Below are positions 47,326 to 59,307 of a stretch of DNA of 64,000 bases, piece by piece. The stretch spans positions 496,001 through 560,000 of the forward strand of contig JAGMUV010000002.1 of NCBI GenBank assembly GCA_020744425.1, given 5' to 3'. The notes beneath the pieces are model-generated. The model was not told the DNA's origin and searched no databases. It worked only from the letters and a program-made list of their open reading frames with translations. The stretch's first letter is position 1; each line of letters starts with the position of its first letter. This DNA comes from Dactylonectria macrodidyma. Lineage: Eukaryota; Ascomycota; Sordariomycetes; Hypocreales; Nectriaceae. The position numbers and the translations under genes are program-made.

Positions 47326-47868
47326 ATGGATATCTCCGAGACCGTGGCTGTGGAGTTCGAGTGGCCCGAGGACCTGCCACCAGCTCCTTCCACTCCCCCC
47401 CCCTCTTCCGCTCCTCCCTCCACCGATTCTTTTGTCCCAGTGTTGGAAGAGGACCCTATCTTGTGTAAGTGTCTTTCTGAATGTTTGTGGCGTATGAATG
47501 GTTTAGAGTAGGCTAATAATTTTCAGGGAAGCGCCTCCGTGAGGAGGAAGATGAGCGCGTTGCCGTCGTTACTCTGGAGATGCAGAGAATCCGAGTGGGG
47601 GATTTGTACGAGCATATCCCCGATTCCCAAGTGGATTGGGGAGTCATTGGGCTCTGGGAATGCCGAGTCTTTGGCTCTGATTGTTACGGCCGCGACTTTG
47701 GGAAGCGGTACTCGTTGTCGAAGCATCTCCATTCGAAAGTGCATACGGTAAGTTCCTAGCCTACACCTGTCGGATTCTTTCACTTTTCTAACACTCACCT
47801 AGGTCACTACATACAAGCTTAGCTTAGTCCTAAATTCAGTTGTATTAGGGGGATCCGATACTAATTGA
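47326..47868 (+). CDS. Small atypical zinc-finger-like protein (possibly truncated)
   Basis: Exons 47326..47464, 47527..47747 and perhaps 47803..47868 give 141 aa. The head MDISETVAVEFEWPEDLPPA is followed by a Pro/Ser run and an acidic stretch. After the first intron comes WKRLREEEDERVAVVTLEMQ, then GLWECRVFGSDCYGRDFGKR leading to LSKHLHSKVHT, a C-x6-C...H-x4-H arrangement like a stretched C2H2 finger. The last exon is weak (KLSLVLNSVVLGG) and runs into TA-rich DNA, so the gene may have lost its 3' part. No homologue named. Confidence 0.55.
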
Positions 47869-48845
47869 GGTCATAAATGAGCATCAGTTTATGGCAAGTT
47901 CCTACCATACATTAGTTGCCATTCTACTGATGCGGGCCGGAACGGACTGCAGTCTAGGGGGCGAAGAAGATAGATCTCAACATCCTAGAGATGGGGATTT
48001 ACGGGATTTCCCAAGCAATTAGATTCATCAAGCATTAACAGCTTCAACAGTGTGATGAAACGAGACCCCCTTATGGGCTAGTTATAACAGGACCTTCTTT
48101 TCTAAACTATGTAATAATCCAATTTCATTATAATTATTTTATAATTAATTAGTTCCTTCTAATTCCACTAAAAATGCCCTCTTCTTACGAGCCTAACCTT
48201 CGAATTTATCTAGCCTCCCGCACCCGCCCAGATCTTTAGCTCTAGCCTTCATTTCCGAGCCTTATTATTACCCGCAGCTAAGGTCTAAATAGATGAAGTA
48301 TCTAAATAGACAATTCTCTAGCTATCCTGAAAAAACTGACCACTCTGCTTCAATCATGGTCATGCTACAAGCAGCCGCTGCCAACCTCTGCTAGAGGCGG
48401 TCAGATAGCCGGAGTCGCGATTAGGCCCCTATTTCGCAGAGGGATAGCTACATATTTGTGTGTGGTTTCTTCCTCGTCTGCCAAGGCCGTTTCCCTACCC
48501 ACTCAAGCTGCAATCCGTAACAGCGCAAACTCAAACAATGCTCACCAAGGACATATGCCACCCCTTCTCATAGTAACGACGTAACCTTTCGTAGATTTAG
48601 CCAAAATTAAACCAGTCGCAACTTCACTCAGATTCTAAGACCTGCCATTGATCAATTATACGACTATGCCGTGGCCAGTGTTCTCTTAGAATTAATGTTT
48701 AGTTGACGGGTGTCCGCTTGTCTTTCGTCAATTGAGAGTCGTCAGTCTTAGCATTTATATAGCAGTTGTACTCCACCATGATAAGCCTAAGTTGGCACGA
48801 AATCAAAGAATTAGATACATTCATGATAATCCAATCAGCTAGCCC
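47869..48845. other. TA-rich region, 977 bp, possible decayed repeat
   Basis: No intact frame. Runs such as taattattttataattaatt near 48130 and many TpA steps are consistent with a RIP-mutated or otherwise decayed element. I could not identify the element and found no clear ends. Confidence 0.35.
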
Positions 48846-50603
48846 CTACTCGTCATCAACCTTCGAGACCTTAGTTTGCGGGGTTTTAGAGTCAATGGGC
48901 GACTCCTTTTCATCAACCTTTGAGCTCTCCTCATCCAGCACTCTCGGCATGTTGGTTGGCGCATCGTAGCCATATTCCACCAGCTGCGGGTTTCGGCGTC
49001 CCCACCAGAGCATGCCAAACTGGATGGCAATGGAAGCGAAGATGAAGGCGGTGGAAACCGGGAAGCCAACCGGATACCGGGGAGAGTCCGCAACTCTGAA
49101 TGTGCGCAGAGGCATAGTGGCGTGTCCAATGTAGACAATCGTCACGGTAAGCGCAACGATAATGGCACGCGCTTCGGGCTCTTTGCGCAGCAGCTCAGCC
49201 ATCCACGCCATAAAGGACGGGCTGCCGGCGTTGGTGGCATAGGTCAAGAAGTAGAAGCCCAAAACAACCTTCCAGTCGGACGGCCAGCCGCACAAGACGC
49301 TCAGCATGATGCCGTAGCAAAAGGCTGAACCGATGCTGATCTGCCAGCGCCAGTGCTTCCAGTCGGAGAGCCAGTTGAGAACAAGGTTGGTCAGAATCTG
49401 CAGGGCGTAGCCGCCGAGCGGGATGACATTGATCTGATACGTGCTGTACCGTTGGTTGCCATCAGAGTCGGTCAGACTCTCGAGGAACAAGACAAAGTAG
49501 GCATTTGCACGGTGCGCCCAGGCGCTGAAGGCGAAGGCAAACAGGAAGAAGTATGTGACTGGGTGCACAATCAGCTTGCGCAGCTTCTTCTTCAACACAC
49601 TCGCGGGAATCAGCTGTGAGGTATTGGCACCAAACTCGTTCATGCGCTTCCGTGCCATGACTTTCTCCGCATCTGTCAGCCAAATAGCCCGCGTGTATGC
49701 CGGCGAGTCTGGGATGATGACGAAGCCGATGAGGCCCTGGCCGACGGTGATGGCACCCGAGATAATAAAGAGCCACTGCCACCCTGCGAGCCCGTAGACG
49801 CCATTCATGTTGGTGTACAGAGCAGCCTGCAAAGCGCCCAGGAACATGGCACCAGCGACATCGGACACGGTGAAGAAGGCGATTCGGACGGCGAGTTCGG
49901 TGGGGGTGTACCAGTTGAAAATCAGCGACACGACGCTCGGCCAGAACACGGCAGAGAAGAGTCCCAGGAAAAATCTCAGGCCATAGATTGTCTCAGCATT
50001 CGGGGCTTTGTATGTGCTGTTTATGTCGGTTAGCTCGCGGTTGTGCCGTCCAAGGTGGTTGACTTACAACAGGACCAACAGTCCCCATGTGATTTCGCAA
50101 AAGGGCAGGAAGAGGGAAGGACGAATCTATAAAGAGAATTAGCTATTTTTTTGGTTTAAGCTTTAAGGTTAACCTACTTTAGTCTGGATCAATTGGCCTG
50201 GAACAAGGCCTACCGCATAGCCCGCGGAGAAAAATGTCGTGAACTTGACCAGTTCATTTCCATACAGGCTCAACGACTCTCTCATGCCCGAAACATAGGC
50301 TTGAGTAGTCGCTGATTGATCCATTTCTTTCATTATTCTACGTATTTAATCATTAGAAACAAGTTCAGTAAGTTGTGGTGTTGTGGTGTTGAGTTGCGAT
50401 GCGGTTGAGGGGGGTTGCGGGAAGACCTACCCAGCGAGGAACGCCCACGTGAGTAGCAAGCAATCCAATTTGAAGAGAAGAACATTATGAGGATTGCGGA
50501 AATAAGGGAAAAAACGAGAAACAAATTTGAAGAGTCCTGTCTGAGGAGGTTGCTGGTCCTCGGCGAGCGCCGAGCTCGAGTCTCGATGGTCGATGTCCGC
50601 CAT
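48846..50603 (-). CDS. Pantothenate/vitamin transporter-like MFS protein (Liz1/Dal5 group)
   Basis: Exons 50603..50431, 50337..50178, 50126..50068 and 50016..48846 give 520 aa. The start MADIDHRDSSSALAEDQQPP precedes FRNPHNVLLFKLDCLLLTWA and GIMKEMDQSATTQAYVSGMR, a helix-1 pattern of the Liz1-like subgroup of the anion:cation symporters. Other marks: GYAVGLVPGQLIQTK, LRFFLGLFSAVFWPSVVSLI (motif C-like), WYTPTELAVRIAFFTVSDVA, IPDSPAYTRAIWLTDAEK in the central loop, and HRANAYFVLFLESLTD. A charged tail ends KVSKVDDE. Pantothenate is the best guess; related carboxylates are possible. Confidence 0.9.
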
Positions 50604-52769
50604 GATGTGTCAAGCTAGGGCAAATGCGATACTCCGAAGACAGATGCGACAAACAAAACAGACCCTGATCGACCTGGCAAACAGGTTTATATAAGTGTTA
50701 CATCCCCAGCTCGCGAACCACGCCTGTCGATCACGAAAGCGGCGACACCCTGCCCATCGATCCATGTGTGCACCGACGATGCTCTGGCCTCGGCGGCGGG
50801 GCGCCTCGAGAAATTCCCAAAAACAGGTCGCTTGCGTCATTTCTGCTCCAAAGGACGACATGCACTTGTGCGTCCAAAGGGCCAGATTGGGGAAATCGCA
50901 TCGGACAGGGCCCGATGCGAGAGGCGACTGATCCTCTGATTTTCGCAGACATGATCCATGTCGTGTGCAGATGATGTTACAATACATATTCGTGCTTTGT
51001 CGATGGACGGTTTTTTCTTGCCAAGACTGTCTCGCGAAGACGGGCATGCCGACTGGCTGGGGCTGCTCTGACCAACTGGGTAGAATTCGAGTCGATGTGA
51101 ACTTGGGATTGGGGACACGCGGAAGTGATGTTAGATCCCTAGGGAACTTTTAAGCTTCAATTAACTCTATTTTAGACTGATTCAGGGACGTTATCACTGT
51201 CTACAATCTGCAGTCGTGGTATCTCAAGAGGGTGTCGTCGGTCTTGGCACAGTCCACTTGCCTTATCGCATCAGAGTTACCCTATATCAGATCCATGCAT
51301 CATGTGGGAATCTCACATCTAGAGATGCCCATTGGTAAGGGATCAATATGCATACCATCTGATCCACACGTCAAGATCCAATAGCAATGAGTCCGATTGA
51401 TATCGGGAAATACGATAGGTTGCTCTAGTTGTTCTCCAGAACTTGAGAGCTACAGGATCGATCCGACACTAGTGCTAGAACATCTCTGCTAGATGCGCTG
51501 AATCGAACTTGACAAAAGGGATCCCAGACTACCACTGTCGTGTGAAGCAAGGTAGCCACAGTCATATTGTTTTACAGTCAAGTCTGAATTCGTTGTTGGC
51601 ATGCCGTTTCTTTCTCGATCGAAGCAGAGCACGTCTAACCTTCTGCAAATTGAGCCTCGTCGTTGATGTGACAAGACTCGACGTCAAGTTGATGGAACCA
51701 AGAGAGTGTATATCCTGTCACAGATTACAGACGGTGTCTATATTTTATATTGACTCAAAGAAGAGAACAAACCCGCATTTGTCCCTTGACTGTTGGCAAC
51801 TATGAAGAGAAGTAGGGAGCCCGAGTATCTATTTGCGACCAAACTCTGCCTGTCATCTGGTTGTTGATAGGAACCTACCCTGCAGAGGCCTTGTGAAACC
51901 CCAAGTTGCCCGAGCACACCAGAGCTTCAATGCACGATATAAACCTTCACATCATTACGCGGTGCTCACCTAGGATGCCCTTCGCCCAAAATATCCACCA
52001 TAATGTGGATTTCCTGAGACAAGTCTGTTTCGAAATCTGTTCTCGTGGAGCATTGGTAGCATCAGCGCGCACTGCCACGTAATGCGCGCTCAACCCACAT
52101 CGTGCCGCGCTGAATCCTTCAAGACACTTTGTCAAGTGGTAATTCCAAGAAGTGTCGAAAGCGTTAGAAGGGAGGGGAGTGCAAATGTCGTGCCTCATAT
52201 CGACACGGCAAATCGCAACTGTTGCCAGCTTGGTCCGCGGAAGTGATTCAGAAACGAAACAAAGTGGTTGTGGATGTCAATGAAGAAGGTGGATCTAAAA
52301 TAGATTTCCATCGCGTCTCAGCCAAGACAACCGTGATTTACCAACTCACGGGCCAATCCAACGCATAACTTTCCACGGTAGATGCGGCTGGCGCAGCAGT
52401 TTCGGTACCAAGAAACGTGTGTCACAGGTTAAAAAATAGAAGCGCTGACTCGCGCACTTGCGCTGATTCTAAAACAGAATCCCTGACAGCCTCAGGTGGT
52501 GCGCTGTTGCCCATTCTTTATCTTGTCTCTTGATGAGCGTGGTGCGTTTCCAGGCCTCAGCGTCCAGAGTGAAACACAGGGTTCGCGGGCTGAAGAGATG
52601 GGAATTGCGACAGGTCACTCCACTGGCATTGAGCGGAATGGATTTCCACGTAATGTGACGCGGTCAAGCTGCAGAATGGATCGTGGAACAATGAATACCA
52701 GAGGGCCCCATCGTCAGGGCTTGCTTGGGTGATGCGTGTATTAATTTGTTGCACCACAATTTGGGCGCC

Positions 52770-52860
52770 GATGGATCCTCTGGATGAAGGAGCCCCTCAA
52801 TGACGGACCACGGATCCTCCTCACGATGGATCCTCTTGACGATGGATCCCCTCAATGACG
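52770..52860. repeat. Clustered short repeats (gatggatcc / cccctcaatgacg)
   Basis: gatggatccNct occurs at 52770, 52825 and 52841, and cccctcaatgacg at 52793-52805 and 52848-52860. The second copy overlaps the third gatggatcc. The block looks like a local duplication with drift. Confidence 0.75.
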
Positions 52861-54051
52861 ACACTGGAATCTGCGACGTGGTAAGGCTGTTTTTCCGGGG
52901 CAAGCCTGTTCCAGCGGGCCGTGGCTGGTGCTCACGATGACTTCATAAACGGGGTCGTCGTGGAGAAAGGTGGTAATCCGAAGTGGGATGAGACGGAGAA
53001 ATGGAGAGAAGATGGAGTAACAAAACGGATGTGAAAGCCCACACTTCCGTCGCATTTCGTAAAAGATGTTGGATGAGGCTCGTTGGAGAAACCAAATGAG
53101 GCCACGATGCCAACTGTGGCATCAAACCCACTTCCAGCGGTGGCAGACTAATAACTATTAGATGAGAAAAAAGGGAAGTTTCCGAGTCATCAAAAGAATT
53201 CCGTTATTTTTTTCCTACAGAGCCAATCATGGCTACAGGTTCAGCGCGGACTCTTTTCTGGTGGTCCTGGTGGTGAAACCCAAGGGTCCCATCCGCTGGG
53301 AACATGGAACGGACTTCGACGGACTGGTTCAGTTCAGCGGGGTGGAGCCCGTATTAGTAGTACGCGCAGTAGCGTGAGAAAACCGTGGAACAGGCTTCTG
53401 CCATTGTTCCTTGCTTGACGACTGGGATATTACGGTAACGAACGAGTGGGCCAGCGAAGCAGCCAACAGAAGACGCAAGACATGGACGGTTCAGCAAACG
53501 GTTTTCTTCCTTTCCCACGCCAGAAACGGGGCTCGACAGGGGGGTTGTTGGCTCTCATCCATGAGCACCAAGGCGCCGAGGGACAGCCGGGGGCTAACGC
53601 AAAGGGGTGTTAGCAGAGTGGGAATAGGGAGGGTTTGAACGGGGGCTTTTTGGTGAGAGTCTCCGTTCGGGTTACGAGGGAAAGCGACGCTGTTGATACG
53701 TTGAAGCAACGTAACAGTAGGTAATTAAGCAATTGACGAATGGATGAATCCGGTACTGGCAGCTATTGAGGTAGTAGTCCCGTCCTGAACGGGAGAGTGG
53801 ACAATTTCACTCGGCGCACGGAATGGTCAACTTTCTGATGAGCCTGGAACCAAAGAGGAATTAGATAGCCGACCTTTTCCCAGAGCAGTCATGAGACCCG
53901 CAGACGTACAATTGGTCGTGACTTTCGGATTCTAGTCAGCGTACGAAGTAGCTTGTCCGTTCTAGACCGTCTAGCCCAGGCGGGAACAACTAGTTTCTTG
54001 CGCCGTCTCGGCCACCCCCTCTTTCTTGGGACTGGGCAAGCGAGGGGTTGT

Positions 54052-54116
54052 AGAGAGAGAGAGAGAGAGAGGCGGTACGTAGCTGTGAGTGTGACAGTCT
54101 TGGCTCTCTCTCTCTC
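54052..54116. repeat. AG/CT microsatellite pair
   Basis: (AG)10 at 54052-54071 and a CT run at 54104-54116, 30 bp apart and in opposite sense, so they can pair. They are 445-510 nt before the coactosin start. Confidence 0.85.
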
Positions 54117-54524
54117 ACCCACCACTCTCGTCGGCTGATTGTCACTCCCCTATTGATTGAAACCCCCCTAGTCCAACTGGCCATCCAAGAAAGATACAAA
54201 AGCTCAGACCAGACCAGAACCAGACCACCCCCCCTCGACCCGTAATAATTCGCGAAAGTCGAGTCCCATAAACCTGGCCCTGGATCTTGATTCGGCCCCG
54301 AGACATACACGAGAGGAGCCGTGATAGCCAACCCGACCCCAACTGAGCGAACTGAACCGCATCGATCGTCAAACCAAGGGAAACCCGCCTGACTTTTTTT
54401 GATATCCCCGTGCGCTGTGCCGCCAAAACATACCGAGGTCGTCCGAGAGATAGCCCATTCCGAGAGTACCTGGCCCGTCCCGAGATACCTGGCATCCCTC
54501 CCGAGATCCTCTAGCCATCCCCAT

Positions 54525-54540
54525 CCCCCCCCCCCCCCCC
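54525..54540. repeat. 16-nt C homopolymer in the coactosin leader
   Basis: Sixteen consecutive C, ending 20 nt before the coactosin ATG at 54561. It would lie in the 5' untranslated region. The run length may be a sequencing estimate. Confidence 0.85.
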
Positions 54541-54560
54541 AGCACACCCGAAAGATAGCA

Positions 54561-55001
54561 ATGTCTGGCCTGGACGCGCCCGAGGTGACGGCAGCCTACG
54601 ATGCCGTACGCGACGACAAGAGCGACACCAACTGGCTGCTCATCTCGTACGCGGCCGCCGTGGGCAACAAGCTGACGTTGACGTCCACCGGAACAGGCGG
54701 AATCAGCGAGCTGGCGTCGCACCTCGACGACTCCCAGGTGCAGTACGGCTACGTGCGCGTCGAGTACGCCAACGACAAGGAGAGCACCCGCGTCAAGTTC
54801 GTCCTGGCCGTGTGGATCGGCGACAACACCAAGGTCATGCGCAAGGCCCGCGTCAGCATTGAGAGCGGCGACGTCAAACGCGCCTTGGCCCATCATAGCA
54901 TCGCCGTTACTACCAGCGACAAGGCCGAGCTGGATGAGGGGGATATCGTTGCGCGGCTACGCAAGGTCGGCGGTGCCGATTACAATGGTGGCCGCGGCTG
55001 A
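54561..55001 (+). CDS. Coactosin-like ADF-H domain actin-binding protein
   Basis: Intronless 146-aa protein in the ADF/cofilin-homology fold, single domain. The start ATGTCTGGCCTGGACGCGCC gives MSGLDAPEVTAAYDAVRDDK, which matches the coactosin N-terminus; the frame is open upstream but that part is the C-rich leader. Other marks are NWLLISYAAAVGNKLTLTST, VQYGYVRVEYANDKESTRVK and FVLAVWIGDNTKVMRKARVS, with the basic helix VKRALAHHSIAV that contacts F-actin. The tail is DIVARLRKVGGADYNGGRG. Coactosins bind actin filaments without severing them and counter capping. Confidence 0.93.
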   Translation: MSGLDAPEVTAAYDAVRDDKSDTNWLLISYAAAVGNKLTLTSTGTGGISELASHLDDSQVQYGYVRVEYANDKESTRVKFVLAVWIGDNTKVMRKARVSIESGDVKRALAHHSIAVTTSDKAELDEGDIVARLRKVGGADYNGGRG

Positions 55002-57423
55002 TAATGGGCTTGTGGAATTGGAGGGGGGTGACATAGACAGACACACACACACACTTTCAGATACCGCGGTCCGGCATAGACGAAGAAGGATTGGATGGGA
55101 TGGAATGGGAAAGCGTCAGGCTAGCTAGCATTGAATCGATTTGCATTGCATGGCATTGGCATTGGCATGGCATGGGGGGTTTCATTCTGGGGTGGCACAG
55201 AACCATGGACAGACAGATTTCGGCATCAAAGCCAACAAGAAGACGACGCTTCCGGTGTGGGTGGTGTGTGGGGGAAATGTGAGCTGTAACTTAACGAATT
55301 AGATATGATTACCGTTTAAAAAAGAGAATAGAAAGCGAGAAAGTCGGGGACAAAGGCACGCGACAGCATCCCGTCCCGTCGAGAGAGGCCTTGGGACATT
55401 GCGCGGTCTAGACCAGGGCTTCGGTGACCATTCGGAGCTCTGCCAGTATCTCTACACCGAATGAAACCCATGCCAATGCCCGCAAAGGTCGTTATCCGTC
55501 CCCGGATGTCCATGCCAATCTCTCCAGTGAGCTGACGATGACCTCCCCATGGAGTGACGAGCGGCGGCGCGGCATGAATAGAAGGAAACCGGCGGATGCA
55601 ATCCGATACATGGCCATTGGCCGTCTGCTTGGGATGCCCATGTTCCAGCTTCCCGGGTTCTTTGCTTCCCATAGTCTAACCCATCCCGTTCTAAGCCGTC
55701 AGGCCTGGCAGACGAACAAATAGGTAGGTAGCCTACCCACCGTATCTAACCCGTTCCATGCCATGTTATCCCATTGTATCCTATTCGGTGCCCCATGTCG
55801 ATAGCCTCTCTTCGGCTCTTGTTTCGCTTCGCCGGTGTCTCCATCTCTCTCTGATCCCCCTCATCCTCCCCCATTCTTTTTGGACGCCCTTGCCAGAGAA
55901 TGATCCCATCCCATTCAATGCTCGCCCGAGAAGAAAGAACCGCTCCTTGAAGATTCGGAACTCGTTGCTCTCACACCCCCTGTCTAATCACCCCTGCCAG
56001 CGGTATTAATCTCCTTCCGGTTTGGGCCAACAGCCCCGATCGGCCTGGCCGGCCTGGCGCAACCCACTCCCCGGCGTCTCCCCGTCCACTCGCCACCGGA
56101 ACATGACGTAGGATTCCATTCATTCTCCATCTAAACGGTTGGCCAAGCTGGCTAAGCTGGCTCTCTCATCATGCTTCTCTGGCTCTTTTGAACTCTCGGC
56201 TTCTTCTTGGCTTCCGTGTGTACGGTACAGCACCAACTTAATAAGATCTTGAAAACCTTACAGCCGCCTTGGCGCCACACACCTGTAATCATCCTGTCGG
56301 CAGCGTAACTGGTTACAGTTGCAACAGTACGGGCTAACCCTCTCTCTCTAGCTCAGGCTTCTGCTGTCACAGCTTTAACGTCACCTCACTTGTCCAGCTT
56401 ACTTTATTACTCTACCGTTTTGAACCAACCAACCGCAACAAATCCCTGCAAGAAGGGTCTCGCCGAAAAGAAGCGTTACGTTTCGTGGCCAAGCCAACAG
56501 CGCCTTTAACGCCTCAATTCCACCTCCACCCGTAACACATCTTGAAAAGTGCCCCGTGCCATTGCCCCACACGCTAGCCAGCATAGCCCAGGGAGCACCG
56601 CTTCTCAAATAGGCTTTCGCGTCGTCCCACGCCTCCATCGCCAGCTGATCCATCCAGGGAAGTTGAAGAGGAAATGCCATGGGGAGGGGAAGGGGAGGAG
56701 GCAAAAGATGACCCTGCCAGGGATCATGCCGCGCATTTGAGAGCCTGGGGGAAGAGAGAAACCAAGTCCCAGAGAGAAGAGACCCGCTGCAACCTGCGTG
56801 ATCTCCTTTATCGTGCACCCCTGCTTGGATGCATCATGCTTGTTTGTCTGACGCTTCTCCATCGTACCTAATCACCATCCTATTGAACACAGAACACGGT
56901 AAAATAAAATAAAAATACCAGGGAAAACAGACAGAGAGAGCCCTGAGTCTCAGACCGTCGACTTGCCACGTGTGATTGATCTACACCCCCCCTCCCCCTG
57001 GGTTTCGTCCCTGTTCGCCTATTCCATTTCCCGTCCGACATCCTGTCCCCTTCACATGCCCCCCCGTTATCTTCACCCTCAACTCACTCCCGAGCCTCAC
57101 TCCAAACTAGCTTCTCCGTATTATTGGGCCCGGCGAAGCTCTGATTCATACTAATACTCCCTCCCCCCCTCCCCGCCCTCCCTGCCTGTCTTGATCGTCG
57201 TCCTTCCCACATTCCTTTCCTTCGATGGGGGGTTCTTCTTTTTTTCTTTTTATTCGACATCTCTCCTCCCTCCGGTTCGCACACACAAATCCCAACTAGA
57301 CTGGTATCCCGAATTGCGCCAGACACAACCCGAACCCGGCCCACGTCTCAATCCATCTAATATCAACACAACATAACCTCTACATTTCTCTCTTCAGGTC
57401 AACCACCTGAATCAATTGTCGCC
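55002..57423. other. Intergenic, 2.4 kb
   Basis: No supported gene. Includes the GCATTG/GCATG repeat at 55143..55177 and a C/T-rich core-promoter-like stretch at 57161-57250 just before the permease leader. Frames here show no domain. Confidence 0.5.
55143..55177. repeat. GCATTG/GCATGG microsatellite
   Basis: About 35 bp of gcattg and gcatgg units (gcattgcatggcattggc and on). It is in the 3' flank of the coactosin gene. Confidence 0.75.
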
Positions 57424-59307
57424 ATGGCGTCACCCGACTTCAAGCAAGACTCGGGCAGCAATGTCGACGACAAGCTCGAGAGCCACCCCGGCTCCAACGG
57501 CCCCGACTCGGCCGACCAGCTGCTCGAGAACCTGGGCTACAAGCCCGAGCTGTCGCGAAACCGATCGACTCTCCAGGTCGCCTTCATGTCCTTCGTCCTC
57601 GCCTCCATCCCGTACGGTCTCGCTACTACGCTCTACTACCCCGTGGTCGGCGGCGGTCCCGTCAACGTCCTCTGGGGATGGGTCGCCGTTTCTCTCATCA
57701 TCGTCTGTGTTGCTGCATCCCTCGGTGAAATCACCAGTGTCTATCCCACTGCCGGAGGTACTTACTATTCCTTTTTACAAGCTTTCTTTGTCGCGCAGTC
57801 GCAATCGCAATCGCGAACATCTCCCCTCGCGTGTCTCATCTGTCCATTCGTCAACTATTCGTGAACATGTAATTGATCGCACAAATAGGTGTCTACTACC
57901 AGGCTTTCATGCTCGCTCCCGCCCGCTGGCGACGCATTGCTAGCTGGATCTGCGGTTGGCTTTACCTCGTCGGCAATATCACGATTACCCTATCTGTGAA
58001 CTTCGGTACCACCCTCTTCTTCATTGGATGCATCAACGTCTTCGAAGGGGCCGACGGCACCGGTGTCCTCAAGGGAACGGCGTATCAGGCCTACCTCATT
58101 TTCTTTGGCATCACTCTGCTGTGCAACCTTGTCTCTGCCTGCGGTAACCGCTATCTTCCCCTCCTTGATGTGAGCATGTCCAAGAAAATTCCCCATGTGC
58201 GCTCCCAAGCTGACCCGTGTACAAGACCGCCGCCATCTTCTGGACCTTTGCCGGTGTCATTGCCATCCTCATCACCATCTTGGTCCTTGCCAAGGGCGGT
58301 CGCCGTGACGCCAAGTTCGTCTTCACCCATTTCGAGGCCTCGACTGGATGGCCCGATGGCTGGTCCTTCTGCGTCGGTCTGCTCCACGCTGCCTATGCCA
58401 CCTCGTCTACTGGAATGATCATCTCGTACGTCCCCGCCGAACCGCGAATCTCAAGCTACCCTAGAATATCTGCCTATGTTGAAAACCCGGCATCACTAAC
58501 ATTGTACCTGCAGCATGTGTGAGGAGGTCCAGAAGCCCGCCATCCAGGTCCCCAAGGCCATGGTCGCCACCATCTTCATCAACACCTTCTGCGGCATCAT
58601 CTTCCTCGTCCCCATTCTCTTCGTCCTCCCTGAGATCGCCGACGTCATCCTCTTAACCCAGCCCCTGCCCTTCATCATCAAGACCGCCGTCGGCTCATCC
58701 GGAGGCGCCTTTGGCCTCGTCTTCCCCCTGATGGTCCTGGCCATCATGTGCGGCATCGGCTGCACCACCGCCACCTCGCGATGCATCTGGGCCTTCGCCC
58801 GTGATGGTGCCGTCCCCGGTGCCCGTTGGTGGATGCAGGTCAACAAGAAGCTCGACGTGCCTTTCAACGCCATGATGCTCTCCATGGTTGTCCAACTCCT
58901 CCTCGGACTCCTTTACTTCGGCAGCGTTGCCGCCTTCAACGCCTTCTCCGGTGTTGGTGTCATTTGCTTGACCGTCGCCTACTGCGTGCCCATTGCCATC
59001 AGCTTGGCCACTGGCCGCAAGCAGGTCAAGAAGGGACAGTTCTACCTCGGCAAGCTTGGTACCGTCGCCAACGTCATTTCCATTGGTAAGTTGCTCGATG
59101 CCTCCTCACTCACACACTCTTTTGCTAACTTGCACAACAGCCTGGACTCTGTTGGTCATCCCTCTCTTCTGCATGCCCACGACTATCCCCGTCACGGCCC
59201 CGTATGTCAACTACGCCCCCGTCGTATTCGTCTTCTCCATTCTCGTCTCTGGAGGCTGGTACTGGGCATGGGGCCACAAGAACTACGCCGGCCCCCCCCA
59301 CCCATGA
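57424..59307 (+). CDS. GABA/amino-acid permease-like transporter (Uga4 type)
   Basis: Exons 57424..57757, 57889..58169, 58226..58425, 58514..59085 and 59141..59307 give 517 aa in frame. The start MASPDFKQDSGSNVDDKLES is the first ATG after the CT-rich leader. Marks of the APC family are LQVAFMSFVLASIPYGLATT (helix 1), VVGGGPVNVLWGWVAVSLII, LGEITSVYPTAGGVYYQAFM, CEEVQKPAIQVPKAMVATIF (the Glu/Pro loop between helices 6 and 7) and SRCIWAFARDGAVPGARWWM. The end has VNYAPVVFVFSILVSGGWYW. A GABA, choline or amino-acid substrate is possible; the family does not settle it. Confidence 0.9.

Larger units (their letters stand above)
50604..54560. other. Long divergent intergenic region, 4.0 kb
   Basis: Lies between the Liz1-like start (minus) and the coactosin start (plus). 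No supported gene. It holds a BamHI-site-like repeat cluster (52770..52860), an AG/CT microsatellite (54052..54116) and a 16-nt C run (54525..54540). The frames I examined show no domain. Confidence 0.5.

Noticed and set aside
47869..48845. A Fot1/pogo-type transposase start near ATGCCCTCTTCTTACGAGCC (48172)
   Set aside because: The frame breaks after about 20 codons and no DDE motif or terminal repeats are seen; kept only as a TA-rich region.
54369..54896. A 175-codon minus-strand frame over the coactosin gene
   Set aside because: Shadow of the coactosin coding strand.
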